Of a stretch of DNA of 64,000 nt, positions 16,569-32,645 are shown piece by piece; the stretch's first letter is position 1; each line of letters opens with the position of its first letter. The position numbers were made by a program, and so were the translations under genes. The stretch covers positions 40,555 through 104,554 of the forward strand of contig JBBPSI010000080.1 in the NCBI GenBank assembly GCA_038093515.1, written 5' to 3'. The notes under the pieces were generated by a model, which was given only the letters and a program-made list of their open reading frames with translations, had not been told where the DNA came from and made no database searches. This stretch comes from Butyriboletus loyo. Taxonomy: Eukaryota; Basidiomycota; Agaricomycetes; Boletales; Boletaceae.

Positions 16569-16729
16569 GGTGTGGAGGACAATGAACGCTCACCGCGCCG
16601 CTCAGTCGACGTGTCTTGTGCTGCATAGCCACCCGGCGGTTTGCGGAGTAGTCGCCCTGCCGGATTACCGGGGCGCGATGCCGACTAGCCCAACCCCCAC
16701 TCACTCACTCACTTACTCTCACTTCCACC
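16569..16729. promoter_or_regulatory. Short divergent promoter between SEC66 and citrate synthase
   Basis: Only 161 bp separate the two start codons, which point away from each other. A CACT/CTCACT pyrimidine-rich repeat (16697-16723) leads into the citrate synthase ATG. No TATA box is apparent. That both promoters lie here is inferred from layout. Confidence 0.5.
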
Positions 16730-18937
16730 ATGCTTGCCCGTAGCGCTTCTCTGTCACTCCTCCGGAACGTCTCCCCCAGTGTCGGCTTCCGTCGCTGGGC
16801 GTCCACCAAAGTACCATGTTTACACCTTTAGCTACCTTATTCGTCCACTTAACATAAGTCTTGACAGTCTCTCAGGGACACCCTTCAAGAGGTCATCCCG
16901 GCGAAGCAGGAACAGTTCAAGAAACTCGTAAGATAGCATCCTTGCCATACTCCAGAATGCTTACTTTGCTCTGCCAGAAAGCCGAGCATAGTCAGGCAGT
17001 GGTGGGTGAGATCAAGGTAAAGTCAGACTCAGTCGCTTCCATCGTCGTTTCACGCGTCTTGTAGGTCGAGAACATCATCGGTGGCATGAGAGGCCTAATG
17101 GCCATGCTCTGGGAGGCTTCGGTCCTAGATCCCAATGAGGTCGGTCGCATTTTCCGCTCTGTCCGAACCTTGGCATTCACGTTCTTGTGATCAAGGGCAT
17201 TCGTTTTCGCGGCCTCACCATTCCCGACTGCCAAAGCGTTCTTCCACCTGCACCTGGAGGCAAAGAGATGACCGCTGAGAGTATGCTCTGGCTCTTGCTC
17301 ACTGGCCGGGTCCCATCTCCGAACGAGAGTTATCAACTTTCGGCAGAACTTGCCGAGAAGGCCGAGTTGCCAGCATTCGTAGATAAACTTATTGATTCGT
17401 GCGTATGCTTATTTTGGACTGACCTTCAGCGCATCATGACGCCGTTACATACAGTCTTCCGAGCACTCTTCACCCTATGACCCAACTTGGCATGGGTGTC
17501 GCTGCTTTGAATCATGACAGCCAGTTCCAAGCTGCGTACGAGCGCGGGATCAAGAAGAGCGAGTACTGGATATATACGCTCGAAGACTGTTTGAACCTCA
17601 TCGCCAAGTTGCCCGCCCTGGCCGTACGCATCTATCGAAACGTATACCACCCAGATAAGGCAATCGCCCCTGTCGACAAGAACTTGGACCTTGTGGGTGA
17701 GCCTGACTCCACTGGCCACATATGAATGATGCGACTTGCTACAGGGAACTACTCCAACATGCTTGGATTTGGCCACAATGAAAGTCTGACTGAGTATCTC
17801 CGTTTGTACATCGCCCTCCACGGTGATCATGAGGGTGGGAATGCCTCTGCGCATGCGTCCCGTATGTTTCGTGTTTGTGGACAGTAGGCGCGCATCTCAT
17901 CTCGATCTAGACCTCGTTGGCTCGACATTGTCTGATCCTTATATTTCCTACTCGGCTGCACTCTTTGCCCTCGCTGGACCTCTCCATGGGTGCGTATATG
18001 CGTTCTTTGGAATACCGCCTGGATTGACTCGGACACATAGTCTTGCCAACCAAGAGGTATTGAGGTGGCAGATGGCTATGCAGAAAGAGATCGGTGACAA
18101 CACTAGTCACGAAAACATCAGAAAATACCTTTGGAAAACGCTCCGAGGCGGTCAAGTCGTACCAGGGTATGTACCAAGACATCTTCTTAACCGACTTCTC
18201 CTGCATATTCTTCAGATATGGCCACGGTGTTCTTCGCAACCCTGATCCCCGTTTCATTGCCCTTCAAGAATTTTGCAAGACCCGACCTGACCTCCAAGCA
18301 AGTCCCATGATCCAGCTTGTTCAGAAGGTACGGTATGTTGCAAGTATAGAGACTGTTGCTGAGTAGCTGTAGACTGCCGAAGTTGCCCCCGACGTCTTGA
18401 AGGAACATGGCAAGGTGCGCATCTAACACGTTCGTCCAAGCACATTTCCTAACTATCTGATAGACAAAGAACCCCTACCCCAACGTCGATGCTACGTCCG
18501 GTATGTCGCTGTATGCTGATGACTCGATATATCGTTGAGTTCGTTGGATAGGATGCGTGTTGTACCATTACGGTCTGACCGAGTTCAAGGTACTGTCATG
18601 CGCTTGATCAAATAGTTGAGCTCTGATTTATTCGTCGATCAAGTATTACACCGTAATCTTCGGTGTATCGAGAGGTGAGACCAACTTTAGCTCCAGTTAA
18701 TTGAGGCTAATCGGTTCCCGTAGCTCTGGGAGCTTTGACCCAACTGGTGTGGGCACGAGGTACGTCTTCTTTCTGCCAAGAAAGGGGCGTATTTGATGTG
18801 ACGTGATTCGGTAGCTTTGGGATTGCCGCTCGAGAGACCGAAATGTAAGCCACCGTTAAGCTGCCCTCTGCCGCGATATTGAATATATCCCTCTAGCATA
18901 TTCCATGGATGCTCTGGAAAAACTCATCAAGAACTGA
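16730..18937 (+). CDS. CIT1: Citrate synthase, mitochondrial
   Basis: Condenses acetyl-CoA and oxaloacetate to citrate in the mitochondrial matrix, entry to the TCA cycle. Seventeen exons (16730-16810, 16868-16927, 16978-17016, 17065-17139, 17196-17398, 17455-17696, 17745-17861, 17911-17989, 18041-18166, 18216-18327, 18373-18414, 18464-18500, 18552-18589, 18644-18674, 18724-18759, 18815-18844, 18897-18937) join in phase to 462 residues. The N-terminus is an Arg/Ser-rich presequence without acidic residues. Family blocks: [64 protein letters not shown] (first catalytic His), [13 protein letters not shown] (second His) and PNVDATSG (catalytic Asp). The last seven exons are only 30-42 nt each. 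No peroxisomal targeting tripeptide is seen (ends IKN). Confidence 0.96.
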
Positions 18938-19414
18938 TTGCTCTTGACAGATGACTGGACCATTTCCCCTCAAGTGATGTTAGATTTGCAGGGAGGAAAC
19001 TTGTCATTATTTTTATGATTGGGAATGATATTGGCGGTTTTTGCGTCAGTGATCGCATTCCCTGTAAGCTACTGCGAAATGTAATACAACAAGGTGCATG
19101 GCAGACGAAGCGAGGCTTGATTATCTTACAGCCCGGGTCAAAGGACAGGGTGGTAACTACCGAGGCTTGCACTTATCCGCATAATCAATCAACCAAATGC
19201 CCAGCACTCTAACAATTTGGAGAGGAGATAGAGTCCGAGATACTCGATCAGACACGGAGAACAAAAAAGAAAAAGGTGGGACCCGACCAAGCCACCTAAT
19301 AAATTCGACCTTGACGGAGAATAAGACGAGGAAAATCGAGGTATGAAAGAGAGGAAACAAGCATTTGAACGCGATATCCAATCAATCGACAACATGGGGA
19401 TTAATGAGCGACGT
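18938..19414. other. Convergent 3' intergenic region, nothing seen
   Basis: 477 bp between the ends of two genes that face each other; AT-richer than its surroundings and without a supported ORF. It most likely holds the two 3' untranslated regions. Confidence 0.6.
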
Positions 19415-20825
19415 TCAGAACCTCCTTGGGGCGGCGCCTTGGGACGGGGACTGACCAGGGGGCAGCATATGCTGAGGCAACTGTTGCGGAGGCGGCGCAC
19501 GGACAGCGACCAGACCCTGCGGAGGCATACCGCCTGGAGGACCTGGCATTCCAGGACGCTGTCCTGGGGGTGCACGTGCTCCTGGTCCTGAACCATACCC
19601 GTGTGTCGGGGTAGGGTAGCCACCGAGTACAGCTGGATTTGGTGGGGGACCCTGGCCAGGCGCAAAGCCTCGCGGGGGTGGGAATCCCTGAGGGGGACGA
19701 CCACCAGGACCAGGTGCTGGGGAGATAGCAGATTGACCATGAGGAGTTGGTGGGCCACGGGAGGGGGATTGGTGTGGTGGGGGACCTTGACGTGGCTGAC
19801 CTGCTGGGTTAGGTACTGAACCGGGATCGTGGAGCGCGACAGGCGCTGGACGCCCTCCTTGGCCAGGTGCACCATTCGGGATCGGAGCAGATGAGGGATT
19901 CTTCTCGGCAATCTTTATAATTTCATCACTACAGATAAGGAAGCGAATGAACAGACAAGGTGTGATGGTGAGTCACGCGATGATGATGGCACAAGCAAGG
20001 TCAAAAATGGGCGTGCGGCTAAGAACAGCATTGACAGAACTTACTCTAGTAGATTAAGTGCTGCGCAGAGGACGACCCATTCGACGCAGTCTTCGTTACC
20101 TTCACCCAGGGTCTGCCATACGGCCTTTTCCTCGGGTGTTTTCCCTGTGATGCTTATTCTAGTTCCGCCACCGTTGGGACCGGGTGGATTTTTTTGTATC
20201 TTTCCAAACTCGATGCGCTTGGGGGGTATATTGTGACCTGCATATGCAAAGTAGAACATGCTCCAGAAGGCAGCATTGGGGTTGGGCTTTGAGATTTGAA
20301 AGAGAGGGAGGTCAGGGGAGTCTGGAGAAGGGAGGGAAAGTTTGTATATAGGGGAAATAACACCAGTGTTAGTGATGGACCACTTGAGATTGCGGGAGGC
20401 CTCGCAGCGAACGACACGTGCGGCAGAGGAGGTGGAGTGGCCTGGATCGGAGGCAGAGGACTTGTTAGGATTCTGACGAGGGGGGAACAACTTGGCGACG
20501 CAGAGGTCACCCTGGGGTGAGGGGGTCAAGAGGTAGTTCTCAGAGTTCTGTGAGAAGATGAGACAGGGGAGGGAGGACGGTGATAAGGGGGACGTACGTA
20601 GTTTGTGTGGAGGTATGAGTAGAGAATGTTGGTTGGCTGACCTGTGAGAGAGATGAGGGGAAAGGACGGCTGACAAGTGGGCTGGCGGCGCACCATGTGG
20701 GGTAACGATGAGGGTGGGGAGATGGTTTGGGACGGGAGGGTGGGTTGGGGAGGTGTAGACAGCGTAGATGGCTAGGAAAGTGAGGGCGTTGCTGTGGACG
20801 AGGAATGGAGGGACTCACCGGCCAT
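19415..20825 (-). CDS. Uncharacterised protein with globular N-half and Pro/Gly/Gln-rich tail
   Basis: Not recognised. Five exons (20825-20819, 20771-20694, 20641-20598, 20547-20045, 19928-19415) join in phase to 381 residues. The model places the start codon in a 7-nt first exon (ATG GCC G) followed by a strong GTGAGT donor; the next two junctions read smoothly through IVTPHGQPTNILYSYLHTNY and then NSENYLLTPSPQGDLCVAKL. The first 220 residues look folded, with the well-structured stretch AAFWSMFYFAYAGHNIPPKR, and end in ALNLLDDEIIKIAEKN. The last 160 residues are a Pro/Gly/Gln-rich tail (PPGGMPPQGL, GQGPPPN). Predicted to be cytosolic or nuclear because no signal or membrane helix is present. 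It points away from RTS1 across 381 bp. Confidence 0.75.
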
Positions 20826-21206
20826 CGCTGTATGGATGAAAGTGCTGCTGCAACAGTTGCGAGCCGGACTGAGGGTCAAAAAAGGAAACAATACGACTGT
20901 GCAGCCAGCTGGGAACGACCAGGCCTCGTGTCCCTCCAGGCCCGTTAAACGGCACGGCAGTCGCACAGGCGCCGTGTCCACCCGTCCCGTCGCTGTCGAG
21001 ATCGCCCTCGCGTCGCCCTCGTCAGCACCGTGCAACACAGCGCCCACACCGGTAGCGCGTGACGTGACCAGTTGTGACCGCTGATCACGTCGGTGGTGTT
21101 CATCGATTCCGTCCTACTGGCCCACCGACACCCTCGACGTCCTCCGCAGTCCGGTACAGATCACATAGGCCCCGTCGCAGACATACGCTCTGCCATCGTA
21201 TTCGCT
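20826..21206. other. Divergent intergenic region, nothing specific seen
   Basis: 381 bp between two start codons on opposite strands; GC-rich, without a TATA box or an ORF that I can support. Presumed promoters of both neighbours. Confidence 0.5.
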
Positions 21207-23714
21207 ATGAAGGGCCTCAAGAAATCTCTTGTGCGTCCCCCTGCCGTCGCCACCTGTTCGCTATTCTGACTTTTCATGCAGCTCAGGAAGAGTTCTCAAG
21301 ACTCTGCATCCGCAAAGGCAAAGGACTCAAAATCACAGCCTGCACCCATCTCTGCCCCTCCGCCTCCGCCACCGAACACCGCGAAGCCTCTCCCCCAGCC
21401 CCTCCCTGCTGTTCAGACCCTCCCAGGCGCATCCGTCAACAACATCACCAACCATTCCCTCCCCTCCCAGGCACAGCCCTCATACAACCGCCCCCCGCCC
21501 CCTGCTCCGGCCCAATCATCCGCCCCTGACCGTAGATACAATTCAAACCAGTCCTCCCCGATCCCCCCCATCGTCGTCGTCAGCTCTGACCCCGTCACCG
21601 ACCCCGCCCCGAGATCTGGTCAGTTCGGTTCTCCGGAGCGTACTTCTTTGGGCTTAGATGTGCCTGGCTCCAATGCCACTCCCCCTCGTGCCAACACCCT
21701 CAATCGCCTCCGCTCTGGCCCTCGTGACACAATCCCTATCGTCGGAAAGCCTCCCCGAAAACAGCGGAGCAGCCGTTTCGTCGTCACAGAAAGAGTCGAG
21801 ATTGAGCGACTTGCCCCTTTTGCCGGTTTGTTTCCTTCCCTCTCCTCCCGCCCCGTGCTTGCTCAGCTATACTCTATCAGAGGTGCCTCCTTCGGAAAGG
21901 TCTCAGCTCTTCATCAAGAAACTTAACCAATGTCGTGTATTATTCGACTTTAACGATGCTAGCTCGGAGCTGAAAGGTAAACAAATTAAAGCGCAGACTT
22001 TGCACGAAATGCTCGAGTATATCACCACCCAGCGAGGGGTGATCACCGAAAATATATACCCCGAGGTTGTGAACATGGCAAGTCTTTCGTCCACTTGTCA
22101 GCGACACCATAACTTAGGTTTTGTAGTTTGCTGTCAACCTTTTTCGCTCTATACCCCCTCCCGTGAATCCCACCGGGGACGCATTCGATCCGGAGGAAGA
22201 TGAACCTGTCCTCGAACTTGCCTGGCCTCACCTTCAAATTGTCTACGAGTTTTTCCTTCGATTTGTTGAAAGCCCTGACTTTAACACAAATCTCGCAAAA
22301 CGGTACATCGACCAGCCATTCGTGCTCAATCTTCTTGAGCTCTTTGACTCCGAGGATCCGAGAGAGCGCGATTTCCTCAAGACCACACTTCATCGTATCT
22401 ATGGCAAATTCCTCAATCTTCGCGCATTCATTCGCCGATCGATAAGCAATGTCTTTTACCATTTCATTTATGAGACGGAGCGGCACAACGGAATCGCAGA
22501 GCTCTTGGAGATCCTCGGCTCGATCATCAACGGTTTTGCGCTGCCTCTCAAAGAGGAACACAAGACGTTTCTGACTCGGGTCCTTGTCCCACTTCACAAA
22601 GTCAAGACCCTAGCGCTTTATCATCCTCAGCTAGCTTACTGCATCGTTCAGTTTTTGGAGAAGGACCCATTCCTCGCGGAAGAAGTTATGCTAGGATTGC
22701 TCAAGTACTGGCCCAAAGTCAACTCGCCAAAGGAAGTCATGTTCTTGAATGAGGTCGAAGAAGTCTTGGATGTCACCGATCCTGCCGAATTCCAGAAAAT
22801 TCAAGTCGCATTGTTCCAGCAGCTTGCGAGGTGTATCAACAGTCAACACTTCCAGGTAGCTGAGCGAGCATTATTATATTGGAACAACGAATACGCTGTC
22901 AACCTCATGAGTGACAACTTGGCTATTCTCTTACCGATCGTCTTCCCTGCGTTGTATGCGAATTCAAAATCTCACTGGAATCGGTAAGCTGCTTTTTTTT
23001 TTTTGCAATGATGGTTGGATTTGACCGATAGACAGAACAATACATGGAATGGTATACAACGCTCTCAAACTATTCATGGAAATCAACCCAGAGTTGTTTG
23101 ATGTAACATTGCAGCAGTACAAACAACGAAAGACCGAGTCGGTATTCTCTTTGGCAAGCTGACTAGAGTGTTGATTGGACTGTTTTCAGTGAGCAACAAC
23201 ATGCAGTTGAACGATATGAACAATGGCAAAAAGTGCACGAAAAGGCAATGCAAAATGCTTGTGGCAAGCTGCCAAAGGGATACAGAGAAGTGGAACGATT
23301 GCCACCGCCACCACCATCCATCGGCGATGACTCGGATATTTTGGAGTTGTCAATGGAGTTGAACGCAGTGTCAATTGACGGTGAAGTCCCGGCAGAATTG
23401 GATGAGAGTGGGATTGAAAGGGTACCGATGGCGGATCCCGGTTTGGATGTTCGTGCAGACATGCGAGTGTAGAACCCGTACTTACAGGTTACTTCAGCGC
23501 GAATACCCTCAGGTGGGGAGCGACCATTCGCCCGTCTCACAAAGTCCTCATGTCCGGAGGAAGAGTGTCCTGCCAGGTAACCGTCTTTCTTTGGGGATAT
23601 GAAACAAGTTCTTGACCAACCTTGTCAGTTGATCCGTCGGTTATCCGTGATCTCCAAGCCCACCGAAGTTTAGATGACGCGATTGGTATTGGACCGCGTA
23701 CCAACGGAGCGTAA
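21207..23714 (+). CDS. RTS1: Serine/threonine protein phosphatase 2A, B56 regulatory subunit
   Basis: B' (B56) subunit that directs PP2A to its substrates. Eight exons (21207-21230, 21282-21825, 21881-22077, 22127-22983, 23036-23137, 23190-23448, 23498-23576, 23629-23714) join in phase to 715 residues. A Pro/Ser-rich N-terminus of about 190 residues precedes the HEAT-like B56 domain: [68 protein letters not shown] and [14 protein letters not shown]. Intron 3 starts with GCAAGT (22078) and ends TTTTGTAG; splicing there gives [16 protein letters not shown], as the family requires. A stop codon at 23470-23472 looks like a read-through of intron 6 (49 nt, weak GTTCGT donor). Two further exons give a C-terminus with [20 protein letters not shown]. 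The end is therefore less certain than the core. Confidence 0.92.
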
Positions 23715-24172
23715 CCTGGGCCCATGTTACTGACAGACTCATCTACTTTCTGCATGTCGTTGCTAGCTGTAAATAGCTGAGCCGACGTCCCCCGACACTG
23801 ATGACCTTTGATGACATCTCCAGCCTATTTCCCTCGAGTTTCATTTGTGTCCGCCCTCATTCCTTGTCACTCGCATGATCCAAGAACGATTGTGCTGTTC
23901 TCTATTTCTGCTTTTCTTTTAGTCTTCACTGTCGGAGCATGTAACATCAAGAATGTGCATGCATATGAGTTACCCGCTCGTCTGTGTACCGTACACGTAC
24001 AGACCTGCTAGACCGCTACTTGACCGACGCCATCGATGTTTAATACTACGGTATGTTTGTCTCTGGGCTGTGGGTGAAGTTGCTAGAACGGCAAGAGCGC
24101 GTGATTATAGCTTAGGTAAGCACCTCTATGTTTTCATTATCTAATCATACTACGTCAGGGAAGAAGCCTCTA

Positions 24173-24206
24173 GAACAGCGAAAGAACGTCCTGGAATGAC
24201 GTAGAA
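24173..24206 (+). promoter_or_regulatory. Candidate heat-shock element of the Hsp70 gene
   Basis: GAA triplets at 24173-24175, 24184-24186, 24194-24196 and 24204-24206, the last three at exact 10 bp steps in one orientation, fit a step-type array of nGAAn units bound by heat shock factor. It lies about 10 bp upstream of a TATA box and 120 bp upstream of the start codon, within a 610 bp promoter region (23715-24324). Confidence 0.6.
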
Positions 24207-24216
24207 TGTTGCACTC

Positions 24217-24223
24217 TATATAA
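24217..24223 (+). promoter_or_regulatory. TATA box of the Hsp70 gene
   Basis: TATATAA, 102 bp upstream of the ATG and directly downstream of the GAA array. A pyrimidine-rich stretch with CATCATT/TCATCCCC-like initiator sequence follows. Confidence 0.65.
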
Positions 24224-24324
24224 TCTTGTGCGCTCCAACGCTTCATCCCCATTGACATTTGTTCTTGCTCTCTCCTCGTCCTCATCGCCCTAACCAACGA
24301 CCAGCAACAGCTCATCTCCTGACA

Positions 24325-26533
<2,209 letters not shown>

Positions 26534-26766
26534 GCGGCTCGTTGATCATGGCTTCTACTTGCGTACGTTGTGTGATTTCATTGCATCATGTCAGTATGTT
26601 GTATCCCATTCCATAATTCCTACAACAGTTTGTACGTTATACAGCGCATCTTAGAATCGATTTCACTTTTTATCTCTCCTGATCAATCGCAGAAGTATTA
26701 ATGCGCGGACTGCTTCATTTGGATTGCATCTGACATCTTGATCATCCGCTCTGACGAGTACACACA

Positions 26767-29445
26767 ATGGCCCAAGTGGCCCGACCTGCGACGCGGTTGA
26801 CATTGTGCGTATGCATCTAATCACGTCGTGCAATCAGTCAGGTGTTTACCTCAACGCAGTCGCATCTTCCAGCAGCTCTTTCACAGTGGCTTCACACTTT
26901 CCAAGCTCAGGGATGCCGTTGGCCAAGGACAACTGTTGCATCCCTTGGATGGATCTATCGGAATCCCAGGGCGGAGTCTGGCATGGAAGGCGAGACACCC
27001 TTATCGATCATCCCATTGCCAGTTGGATATGCTCATATTGTGTGACAGTTGTTTCTCCTGAAAGATGAGCCACTCGAGCTAGTACCGCCCAACGAAGTGC
27101 CAAGCATACCCATCGAACTGCTTCGCAATTCCCGTAAGCAGTTCTCAGAGCTGCTGCTGGAAAAGTTGAGGGCCCCCGATGGAAGCTACGATGAGAGCTT
27201 TTTCGTACCTGGTCTCACAATACCGAAACGGAAGACACAATCCACGACAGACTTGGAGATGAACAATCCGTTGAGTCTGCACGATGAAGTACGTGGCGCA
27301 AAGTTGATTATCTACGTGTCCAGCACCGTTCATGACCCACAGAATCCATGGAGAGCGTGGTTCGCTGCTGTGGACCTTCGAAAGACGATCCAGCAAGATG
27401 TCGAGAGGACGTGAGTAATTCTAAGACTTGTAATCAACGGCGATCACCTCCACATGCGCGTAGATTCCCGGACATGGGATATTTTCGAAACGAAGACATT
27501 CAGCATCAATTGACGAACGTTTTGTTTCTTTACTGTCTGATGCATCCGGACATCGGATATCGACAAGGCATGCATGAATTACTCGCTCCTTTGTTCTATG
27601 CTATCGGTAAGTCACCAACTGTTGCACTGCCTTAGGTAGTCCCTCCGTTCCCTTGCCTTTTCAGTCTGCTCATCTGTCCCTATTCTAAGCTGAAGCATAA
27701 ATGATGTCTTTGGCCATAGATTTTGACTCCGTAGTAGAATCGGAATCGTCGGGACTAGACCCTTTATTCGCAGAATTATGTTCTCGATCATGGGTCGCCG
27801 CCGATTCTTGGTCGATGTTTTCCTCGTTGATGCACAACATCTCGCACTGGTACGAATGGCAGGAGTCGACCTCTCCGCCTTCGCTCTCATGCGGACCAAT
27901 AAACTTGATGCCGTATGTTTCCCCGATTATCAAGACGTGCAACAATGTACAGGGCACACTTCTCAAGTCTGTTGATCCTGTGTTGCATGATGCGATGCAG
28001 TCTGCGGGTGTCGAGCCCCAGATATATGGTTTGTATGTCAGTAGTCCATTTCGTGTGTTTTTTGCTAACATATGGTGCGATGAAGACGATGGCTCCGCTT
28101 ACTGTTCACGCGAGAATTCCCGATGAACGAAGCGATGGTGCTATGGGATGGGTTGTTTGCCACCTCGTCCCCTATTTCCGATATCGTACAATGGACATGT
28201 GTCGCGATGCTTATACGTATACGAACGAAACGTAAGTTTAGAATTATTGTTCAGTCGTTGATTACTGACACCGACGATACCTAGTCATATCGTCAGATTA
28301 CAGCACCCAACTGATGCACCTCCTGCGATATCCACCGTGTCCAATTCATGAAGAGGGAGCTCCGCACCATATACTACTTCTTATCCGTCAGGCGACAGCC
28401 CTGGAGATACTCCACACACCCTTTGCGGGTGCATCGTTGGCGATCGAGAATCGTAACCTTTTGAATATTTCCCTCGAAGTTGCAGAGCCTCCACCGACTG
28501 TCAGACGAAAAGCACGTCCCGCCGAGAAAACGCATCGAACGACGTCCTTGGAGCATGTATCGGGAAGCCCTTTAACAGATGGTTCCCGTCAGCAACCTTC
28601 GTTTCAGCTTGGCTTCCCAGAACTTATCGCTCGCGGACTTCTGGATCGTGGTGAGAGCCTAGGCATTAACAAGACTGTTATGAATGCCGTGTCTGAGCTA
28701 AAAGTGAGATTACACGACACTCTTGAGGCATATGTACTCAAATCGCATGCAGCGCAATCTTCCTGATCTGGCTTCTACTCTTGTTCGTCCTCCATCATTC
28801 GGGTCGTCTTCAATTTCCTCCTACCCGCTTCTCGACGAGCGAACGCCGACGGAGAGATACTCTCGCGAATTTGAATCTGCACGTGAACTAGCAGAGCTTC
28901 GGCAACAAAATAAACAACTTGGAGAGGCTGTCACATGGATTTTGGAGACGCTAAATGGGAGAGTGGACGAACAGGAAGCTTGGCAAGCACAAAGGACGCA
29001 ACCGTTACAGTCTCTGTCGTATGTGCGGGACGTCCTGCGTGGACAGATTGACGAGATAGATGAACGGCGGCTCTGGGGGGAAGAAGAATTTAAAAGACGC
29101 TGGGAAACCCGCGAAACGTCGCCGTCGGTGACAACAACGAGAAGTGACAATCGGCGACCTACACTAAACACGCCTATTCCCTCGAGCGTCAACGAGACAC
29201 TTCGTGGATTCATTTCGTCGCATGCAGCTCGGGCGGTATCTGCTACACCAGATCACAGCCGTTCGGCGTCAACAGGTGCACCGGTCGTTTCGCGGACACC
29301 TGTGCGGGTATCTGCCAATAATCCTTTCCAGAGGGTGTCAAATGGCAGGAATGTCGCACATGCTGCAAATCGGACGGTAGTCGGTAGTGCTAGTGATGGG
29401 TCGCCCGTACAGCAGCAGCACGACCCACTCGGTGTGCTCAGGTAG
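26767..29445 (+). CDS. TBC domain Rab GTPase-activating protein, TBC1D5-like
   Basis: Predicted to speed GTP hydrolysis by a Rab GTPase in endosomal traffic. Nine exons (26767-26804, 26860-26989, 27049-27288, 27343-27410, 27464-27606, 27720-28032, 28086-28231, 28285-28703, 28753-29445) join in phase to 729 residues. TBC motifs: RSLAWKLFLLKDE; IQQDVERTFPDMGYF, which carries the arginine finger; DIGYRQGMHELLAPLFYAI, which carries the glutamine finger; then GVEPQIYGLRWLRLLFTREF and LWDGLFA. These, and a long insertion before VEPQIYG, resemble TBC1D5. The C-terminal 230 residues contain a coiled coil (ARELAELRQQNKQLGEAVTW) and a Ser/Thr-rich tail. Intron 2 (26990-27048) seems to start with GC (AAG|GCGAGA); no GT donor nearby keeps the conserved LAWKLF sequence. 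It lies 138 bp upstream of SDH1. Confidence 0.88.
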
Positions 29446-29582
29446 ATCTGTAACTAGACGTGATTGAGATCGTTTGGGAATTTTCAAGTGCCATGGGAAA
29501 TCATGCGCACGCCGTGTCGTGACCTGCCGGAAGCCACAATTCGTTCGCACTTTGTTTGTCTCTCTCTCCCCCGCCGCGCACA

Positions 29583-32148
<2,566 letters not shown>

Positions 32149-32645
32149 GCGTCTCGGTCACTGTAGGGTGTAAAATAGAGTAGACCTTTCCTGTCTCCTC
32201 CATGTAGTTGAACCGGAATGCTGGAATACTATCTACTCCTTCGACGCCTGCCTACTAGTAGTGCAAGGACGCACTTATGAATGTCATGGGCTTTCTCACC
32301 GGCCCAGTCGTGGAGTCGAGGCATTCCTCTATTGCAACCCATAATCATACATGATTCAGCTATCCTACGGATGAGGCTACAGGAAAATCGATAACGCAAG
32401 AGCAGCTACGTTGAAGTCAGTATCCCAACAACTAAGTATCACTTGACAAATGGAAACAATCTGTAGGATATCGTTGATTTAAATACGTAGTACGGTAAAT
32501 GGAACGGACGTGCAGCTCGTTTGGAGTACCTGCACTGGACTGATCCCCTAGAGCGCAAGAGCAGGTGGATTGGAGGGCAGTCTAAATCAAAGCAGCAATA
32601 ATGCCGACAGGGCCTTCAAATCGCACCGTCGTGTCACAAATGGCT
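32149..32645. other. Convergent 3' intergenic region, nothing seen
   Basis: 497 bp between the ends of SDH1 and FAN1. AT-rich patches but no ORF with coding character. Probably two 3' untranslated regions. Confidence 0.6.

Noticed and set aside
19189..19911. A 240-codon minus-strand open frame
   Set aside because: It is out of frame with the spliced exon 19928-19415, whose Pro/Gly/Gln-rich product continues the upstream exons in phase.
22994..23004. T-run of about 12 bases
   Set aside because: It lies within intron 4 of RTS1 and is an ordinary pyrimidine-rich stretch; not a terminator or a transposon tail.
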